Source: Treponema sp.
GTDB taxonomy: Bacteria > Spirochaetota > Spirochaetia > Treponematales > Treponemataceae
Length of the DNA stretch: 64,000 nucleotides
Assembly (NCBI GenBank): GCA_017940255.1
Contig: JAGAZB010000005.1
Coordinates: 124,001 to 188,000, forward strand
Reading direction: 5' to 3'
Shown here: positions 60,118-64,000 of the stretch, in pieces
Position numbering within the stretch: the first letter of the stretch is position 1
How the letters are laid out: the number at the start of each line of letters is the position of its first letter
Made by a program: the position numbers and the translations under genes
Notes under the pieces: generated by a model
What the model was told of the DNA's origin: nothing
Seen by the model: only the letters and a program-made list of their open reading frames with translations
Databases searched by the model: none

Positions 60118-60867
60118 ATGGCAAGAACACATTATATCGCCGGAAACTGGAAAATGAACACTTCTAAGGCAGAAGCAGTTGCATTGGCAAAAGACTTGGT
60201 TGAACAGCTTAAGGGAAAGACAAACAAGTACATGATTGGTGTTCCTTTTGTATATCTTGATGCAGTTGCTCAGGTTGTAAAAGGTTCAAACATCATTCTG
60301 GCTGCACAGGACGTTGCCGCAACAGATAACGGAGCTCACACAGGTGAAGTTTCTACAGCAATGCTTAAAGATATCGGATGTCAGTGTGTAATTATTGGAC
60401 ACTCTGAACGCCGCCACGAAATTGGTGAATCAGATGAATTGATTAACAAGAAAGTTCGCAAGGCTCTTAAAGATGGTCTTGAAGTTGATCTTTGTATTGG
60501 TGAACTTTTGAGCGAACGCGAAGCTGGTGAAGCAGAACAGGTTTGTGCATTCCAGCTTTCTGCTGACTTGGCAGGTGTTACAGAAGAACAGATGAAGAAT
60601 GTAACAATCGCTTATGAACCAGTTTGGGCTATCGGAACAGGTAAAACTGCAACTCCAGAAGATGCTCAGGCTATCCACAAGTTTATCCGCGGTTACATTG
60701 CAAAACTTTACAACCAGAAGGTTGCTGATGAAGTAATCATTCAGTACGGTGGTTCAATGAAAGCAAGTAACGCTCCAGAACTTCTTGCTCAGCCAGATAT
60801 CGACGGTGGTCTTATCGGTGGAGCTTCCTTGAAGGCTGAAACTTTTGTTCCTATTTGTGTACTCTAA
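60118..60867 (+). CDS. tpiA: Triosephosphate isomerase
   Basis: A 249-residue glycolytic enzyme interconverting dihydroxyacetone phosphate and glyceraldehyde 3-phosphate. Active-site residues are Lys13 in NWKMN, the His in IIGHSERR (about 94-101) and the Glu in AYEPVWAIGTGKTATPEDA (about 163-181). GGSMKASNA near 220 binds phosphate. GGAG lies before the ATG. The codon use is smooth, as in highly expressed genes. A large hairpin element follows the stop. Confidence 0.98.
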   Translation: MARTHYIAGNWKMNTSKAEAVALAKDLVEQLKGKTNKYMIGVPFVYLDAVAQVVKGSNIILAAQDVAATDNGAHTGEVSTAMLKDIGCQCVIIGHSERRHEIGESDELINKKVRKALKDGLEVDLCIGELLSEREAGEAEQVCAFQLSADLAGVTEEQMKNVTIAYEPVWAIGTGKTATPEDAQAIHKFIRGYIAKLYNQKVADEVIIQYGGSMKASNAPELLAQPDIDGGLIGGASLKAETFVPICVL

Positions 60868-60870
60868 TAC

Positions 60871-60993
60871 AAAAAAATAAAAAGGGCTGCAGTTGCACGA
60901 CCTTGAAACATCATAGTGCAATCCGTCGTGCTGAACGCACCGGATTGCAAATGATTTTCAAGGTCGCTCCACTTACGCCCTTTTTATTTTTTT
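60871..60993. repeat. Nested long-hairpin element G (convergent gap)
   Basis: Outer arms AAAAAAATAAAAAGGGC (60871-60887) and its exact complement (60977-60993) enclose GACCTTGAAA/TTTCAAGGTC (60899-60908 with 60956-60965), TGCAATCCG/CGGATTGCA (60917-60925 with 60941-60949) and a GTGC/GCAC tip. The right half, read on the minus strand, shares the 19-mer CCTTGAAAATCATTTGCAA with element E. It sits between tpiA and the converging trxA, as a bidirectional terminator would. Confidence 0.92.
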
Positions 60994-61050
60994 ACATTGC
61001 TCTAAAAAACAGGAACAAAAGAATTCGCCTTTTTTTATTTTATGGAAAGG

Positions 61051-61359
61051 TTATTTCAACATATCCAAAATATTTTCTTTAGGCTGAACACCTACAGAAG
61101 ATGTTACGAGTTTTCCGTCCTTGAAAACTGCAAGGAAAGGAATGCTCATTACGCCAAACTGTTGTGCCAAATCTGGTTCATCATCAACATTTACTTTTCC
61201 TACTGTATATTCCGGGTGTTCTTCTGCAATTTCTGCAATTACAGGTCCCAGCATTTTGCAAGGTCCGCACCAAGGTGCCCAAAAGTCAACAAGAGCTGTT
61301 TTTTTGCTCTCAAGAATTTCACTCTGAAAATTTGCCTGTGTAATAGTCAATTCTGCCAT
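61051..61359 (-). CDS. trxA: Thioredoxin
   Basis: A 102-residue thioredoxin with the redox motif WAPWCGPCKM (28-37) and the cis-Pro loop SIPFLAVFK. It reduces protein disulfides in the cytoplasm. GAGAGG precedes the ATG. The promoter region contains an 18-bp perfect inverted repeat. Confidence 0.97.
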   Translation of the reverse strand: MAELTITQANFQSEILESKKTALVDFWAPWCGPCKMLGPVIAEIAEEHPEYTVGKVNVDDEPDLAQQFGVMSIPFLAVFKDGKLVTSSVGVQPKENILDMLK

Positions 61360-61406
61360 AATTTTACCTCTCTAATTAATCTGTGTTTTCGGCTTGAAAG
61401 TTTTAA

Positions 61407-61454
61407 TTTCTCGCCTTAAATTATCTTGTATACAATATAATTTAAGGCGAGAAA
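61407..61454. promoter_or_regulatory. 18-bp inverted repeat overlapping the trxA promoter
   Basis: TTTCTCGCCTTAAATTAT (61407-61424) and its exact complement (61437-61454) flank a 12-nt centre. On the minus strand, TTGCAT and TATATT with a 17-bp spacer place a trxA promoter across this palindrome. T-runs are on the wrong side for a terminator, so an operator or 5' hairpin is more likely. Confidence 0.65.
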
Positions 61455-61561
61455 AAATGCAAGTAAAAAATAACAAATTTATAAAAAATTCTAAAATTTC
61501 ATAAAAAATAAGCAAAAAAAGAAAAAAATACTTAAAAATTTAAATATTTTTAAAAAAGCTA

Positions 61562-61600
61562 TTGACTAAAAAGTAATTACCTAGTATATAAGTGGGTAAT
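61562..61600 (+). promoter_or_regulatory. metQ promoter with overlapping palindrome
   Basis: TTGACT (61562-61567), a 17-bp spacer and TATATA (61585-61590). ATTACC (61576-61581) and GGTAAT (61595-61600) form an inverted repeat astride the -10 box, a plausible repressor site. Confidence 0.6.
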
Positions 61601-61628
61601 AAAAATCTAATTCATGAGAGGTATGAAT

Positions 61629-62408
61629 ATGAAAAAAATTATTACTTTGTCAGCTGTTCTTTTTGCTGCAGCAGCTTTGTTTGCACAGACTGTTTTGAAA
61701 GTTGGTGCTACTCCAGAACCACATGCCGATATTTTGAATCTTATTAAAGATGATTTGAAGGCTGATGGTGTTGACCTTAAAGTTATTGAATTTACAGATT
61801 ATGTTACACCAAATGAAGCCGTAGAATCTGGTGAAATTGATGCTAACTACTTCCAGCACATTCCTTATCTTGAATCTTTCAATAAAGAACGTGGATATCA
61901 CCTTGTAAATGCAGGTGGAATTCATGTAGAACCATTTGCTCTTTATTCAAAGAAAGTAAAGTCTGTAAAAGATCTTAAGAAGAAAGCTCGCATTGCAATT
62001 CCTAACGACCCAACAAACGAAGGTCGTGCACTTCTTCTTCTTGCAGATGCAGGTCTTATTACTCTTAAAGAAGGTGCCGGAATTACAGCAACAGTTCAGG
62101 ATATTGCTTCTAACCCACTTAAGCTTAAGTTCAGTGAAATTGAAGCAGCTTCTCTTCCACGTGTTCTTGCAGATGTTGATGCTGCAGTAATCAACGGAAA
62201 CTATGCAATTCCTGCAGGCCTTTCTGCTAAAAAAGATGGACTTTTCGTTGAAGGTTCTTCTTCACCTTATGTAAATGTAATCGCAGTAAAAGAAGGAAAT
62301 GAAAATACAGACGCAATCAAGGCTCTTGTAAAAGCTTTGAAGAGCGAAAAAGTTCGCAAATACGTTGAAGGAAAATATCCTAACGGCGAAGTTGTAGTGG
62401 TATTCTAA
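61629..62408 (+). CDS. metQ: MetQ/NlpA family substrate-binding protein
   Basis: A 259-residue periplasmic binding protein of the D-methionine family (GATPEPHADILN; GEIDANYFQHIPYLESFNKERG in outline; INGNYAIPAGL). ATG 61629 is favoured by AGAGG 7 nt upstream; ATGs at 61614 and 61623 are alternatives. The signal peptide ends near ALFAQT without a lipobox Cys, unlike most NlpA members, which are lipoproteins. No MetN ATPase or MetI permease gene is adjacent. Methionine is the family ligand; other amino acids are possible. Confidence 0.9.
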   Translation: MKKIITLSAVLFAAAALFAQTVLKVGATPEPHADILNLIKDDLKADGVDLKVIEFTDYVTPNEAVESGEIDANYFQHIPYLESFNKERGYHLVNAGGIHVEPFALYSKKVKSVKDLKKKARIAIPNDPTNEGRALLLLADAGLITLKEGAGITATVQDIASNPLKLKFSEIEAASLPRVLADVDAAVINGNYAIPAGLSAKKDGLFVEGSSSPYVNVIAVKEGNENTDAIKALVKALKSEKVRKYVEGKYPNGEVVVVF

Positions 62409-62445
62409 AAAGTTTTCCGGAAATCCGGAGCTATAAGTCCATATT

Positions 62446-62478
62446 AGTCCTGTTGCTTTTGCGGCAGGACTTTTTTTT
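62446..62478 (+). terminator. Intrinsic terminator after metQ
   Basis: AGTCCTG (62446-62452) pairs with CAGGACT (62465-62471), followed by a T8 run. Confidence 0.9.
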
Positions 62479-62514
62479 ATTGAAGCTCCTCTTTATCTGA
62501 AGTATTATAAGTTC

Positions 62515-63099
62515 ATGTCACTTATTCACGATATAAAAAAGTACTGGCCGCTCCTCCTGTCAGACGGTTTTTATTATCTTTTCACAGGCCTTTCTGCCGC
62601 TGTAATCAATAAAGAAGTTTACGCAATTTTGTCTCCACGCCTTATTTCTCTTCAAAGTATAATAGGCTGGGGTGGGGGAGTTCTTTTGGGCTTTATGTGG
62701 TCTAAGTGGAACAAAAAACTTTTGCCCCTGATGCTACCTTTTTTCCTCATGCAGGCAGTGGCCAGTGTTTTGTATTTTATCTACTCCGAAGCTACCCTGA
62801 ATATGTTCATTTTCTGGGTAATCAGCATGGGAATGTATGTTTTCTTTGGCGGAATTAGTGACAAGATTTTTGAAGGTGCAAAAGCCTGGTTTTTTAAAAA
62901 GAGCCAGGAGCGAGCCTCTTACGACAACCTCATAGACATGACCGGCAGCATCGCGGGTTTTGCAGGTTATTTCCTTGCCATGATTTATGTACCATCTCTC
63001 CGCATGGCTATTTTCTTTAATTTTATTGCAACATTTTTCTGGTGTTGTGGAATCATCTGGTATACTTTGCGGCATAAGGATGAGCTTAAGGAAGGTTAG
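62515..63099 (+). CDS. Half-size MFS-like membrane protein
   Basis: A 194-residue protein with about six membrane helices. Hydrophilic joins such as DKIFEGAKAWFFKKSQER (about 115-132) resemble the central loop motif of major facilitator carriers, but the length is only half that of a normal 12-helix member. It may be a truncated relic, a subunit of a dimer, or an unrelated family. A TATTAT box lies 6 nt before the ATG, predicting a leaderless message. Confidence 0.65.
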   Translation: MSLIHDIKKYWPLLLSDGFYYLFTGLSAAVINKEVYAILSPRLISLQSIIGWGGGVLLGFMWSKWNKKLLPLMLPFFLMQAVASVLYFIYSEATLNMFIFWVISMGMYVFFGGISDKIFEGAKAWFFKKSQERASYDNLIDMTGSIAGFAGYFLAMIYVPSLRMAIFFNFIATFFWCCGIIWYTLRHKDELKEG

Positions 63100-63158
63100 T
63101 CCAATTATGCTAGGCATGCCAGTTACTTAGCCATTAAATGACTATTTACTCCCTTTTT

Positions 63159-63187
63159 TTGAATTTTCTGTAATTCTGTGATATATT
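63159..63187 (+). promoter_or_regulatory. Promoter of the WYL regulator gene
   Basis: TTGAAT (63159-63164), a 17-bp spacer and TATATT (63182-63187). The ATG follows after 6 nt with no Shine-Dalgarno. Confidence 0.65.
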
Positions 63188-63193
63188 GTTTTT

Positions 63194-64000
63194 ATGCCCG
63201 GTCATAAAACAACGCATACACAACTGGAACGCTTTCGCCTCATCGACAGTATGCTTGCTGACGGTGAGGCCTTTTCTTTTGAAAATATTCTTGATACTTT
63301 GCGACTGGAACTGCGCGATGATTTACTTTCAGACAGTTCTCTTCGGCGCGATTTTCGTTACATGAAAAACGAGCTTGGTGCCCCTCTCGCTTATGATAAA
63401 AAGCGGCATGGCTGGTATTATACCAAGCCTTTTAAGCTGCCGGCAGAAGCATTTAGTGATGATGAAATCCTTTGCCTGCAGCTCATAAGAGGCCTTGTGA
63501 ATCAGAACTCAAATGATGATTTTCTATATAAATCCTTTGATAATCTACTGAATAAAATTACCCCGGAAAAAGAGCCGGTTGAGCACGTGAATGCGGATGC
63601 TGAGCCCATGAATGCAGAAGTTACGCCTAGAAAAGCGGTGCTTGAGCCAAAAAATGCGGTGGTTGAGCCTGTCGAAACCACCTTGCGCGACCGCTTTTAC
63701 ATCGCCCCTCGTCCAAAACATTTGATTGATGAAGGTGTAGTAGAAAAAATCCTTAAAGCCATCAAAAATAATTATCTGCTTGATTTTAATTACTTCAGCA
63801 AATGGGAGCCGGAAGAACGCCACAGAAAAGTCATGCCCTTTCAGCTTGTTTTTGACGACGGAAGTCTGTATTTATACGGTGCTTCAAAAAATCCAAGAGT
63901 GCCGGGTCCCCGCCTTTACAAGCTTTCAAAAATACACGCCCTTGAGCTTGTAAAATCCCGGACTTTTGAGCTGCCTGCAAATTTCAGATTCAGGGAAGAT
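63194..64000 (+). CDS. WYL-domain transcriptional regulator (3' end beyond window)
   Basis: From ATG 63194 the frame stays open for 269 codons to the window edge. Residues 8-80 look like a winged helix-turn-helix (LERFRLIDSMLADGEAF; LSDSSLRRDFRYMKNELGAPL). Residues from about 172 form a WYL domain (LLDFNYFSKWEPEERHRKVMPFQLVFDDGSLYLYG in outline). The linker (125-165) is low-complexity, with Glu-Pro and Asn-Ala words ending in VVEPVETT, encoded by a palindromic repeat. WYL proteins bind nucleotides or nucleic acid ends and often control stress or defence genes; the target here is unknown. Confidence 0.88.
   Translation, partial: MPGHKTTHTQLERFRLIDSMLADGEAFSFENILDTLRLELRDDLLSDSSLRRDFRYMKNELGAPLAYDKKRHGWYYTKPFKLPAEAFSDDEILCLQLIRGLVNQNSNDDFLYKSFDNLLNKITPEKEPVEHVNADAEPMNAEVTPRKAVLEPKNAVVEPVETTLRDRFYIAPRPKHLIDEGVVEKILKAIKNNYLLDFNYFSKWEPEERHRKVMPFQLVFDDGSLYLYGASKNPRVPGPRLYKLSKIHALELVKSRTFELPANFRFRED
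63658..63682. repeat. VVEPVETT-encoding palindromic repeat, copy 2
   Basis: The 23-bp sequence found in the FtsH-like gene recurs here with one extra matching base at each end, in the same reading frame and giving the same peptide. GGTGGTTGAG and CGAAACCACC are the arms. Degenerate partial copies (GCGGTGCTTGAGCC and similar) precede it. Confidence 0.85.

Overview
The window looks like a chromosomal segment of a free-living or gut-associated, saccharolytic spirochaete, most likely a Treponema. Several signs point this way. Lipoproteins have relaxed spirochaetal lipoboxes. There is a flagellar chaperone pair (fliS plus a FlgN-like gene) and a lolA/rodZ-like/rimO cluster. One lipoprotein promoter carries a poly-G spacer like those known from Treponema surface-protein genes. 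MurA has Asp in place of the catalytic Cys, as known in Borrelia. Xylan, beta-glucoside and alpha-glucan genes plus de novo pyrimidine genes argue against a reduced pathogen such as T. pallidum. Genus assignment is inference from gene content; no rRNA is present.

Layout. 1-5.2 kb: GH10 xylanase lipoprotein (cut by the window edge), a DUF456 membrane protein with a G8 tract, a probable ~200-nt structured RNA ending in a terminator, a BECR-type nuclease-like gene, yigZ and parC. 5.2-12.2 kb: a large hairpin element, a split ion channel/cyclic-nucleotide-binding gene pair, an OLD-like ATPase-TOPRIM gene, a second hairpin element, and a radical SAM gene overlapping a DUF3990 gene. 12.2-15 kb: murA and pepT. 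15-20.8 kb: an alpha-glucan uptake operon (binding protein, two permeases, LacI regulator, malQ) behind a strong promoter with tandem operators. 20.8-23.9 kb: pyrB-pyrI-pyrC. 24-30 kb: SulP transporter, a protease-less FtsH-like ATPase, a type II toxin-antitoxin pair and an ABC-F ATPase with repeat-derived linkers. 30-40 kb: TatD-like hydrolase, diguanylate cyclase, tcdA, secreted nuclease, GH3 beta-glucosidase and a large lipoprotein. 40-50.5 kb: flgN-like/fliS, ftsH, lolA, rodZ-like, rimO, a sugar-sensor/GGDEF fusion and a PcrA-type helicase. 50.5-57.7 kb: a phosphatase/kinase/STAS partner-switching module, then a leftward envelope operon (sulfatase-modifying-factor-like, OmpA, lytic transglycosylase, TPR lipoprotein). 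57.7-64 kb: membrane protein, TPR protein, tpiA, trxA, an orphan metQ, a half-size membrane protein and a WYL regulator cut by the right edge.

The genes combine polysaccharide breakdown and uptake (GH10, GH3, MalEFG-like, MalQ, TpiA), sensory output (two diguanylate cyclases, one with a LacI-type sugar-binding sensor, and an Rsb-like switch), and envelope/flagellar maintenance.

The most unusual signals lie between and inside genes. First, there is a family of long nested inverted repeats (about 50-250 bp). Two copies with a shared core sit in divergent promoter regions (5349-5596, 9063-9237). Two with a different shared core sit in convergent gaps (23890-24008, 60871-60993). Others lie between co-directional genes. 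Second, short palindromic repeats are inserted in frame into several proteins. Third, at least a dozen genes have a TATAAT-like -10 box 5-9 nt before the start codon and no Shine-Dalgarno, suggesting widespread leaderless mRNAs. Fourth, there is a G9 tract inside a promoter spacer. No tRNA, rRNA, CRISPR array, prophage or intact transposase was seen.
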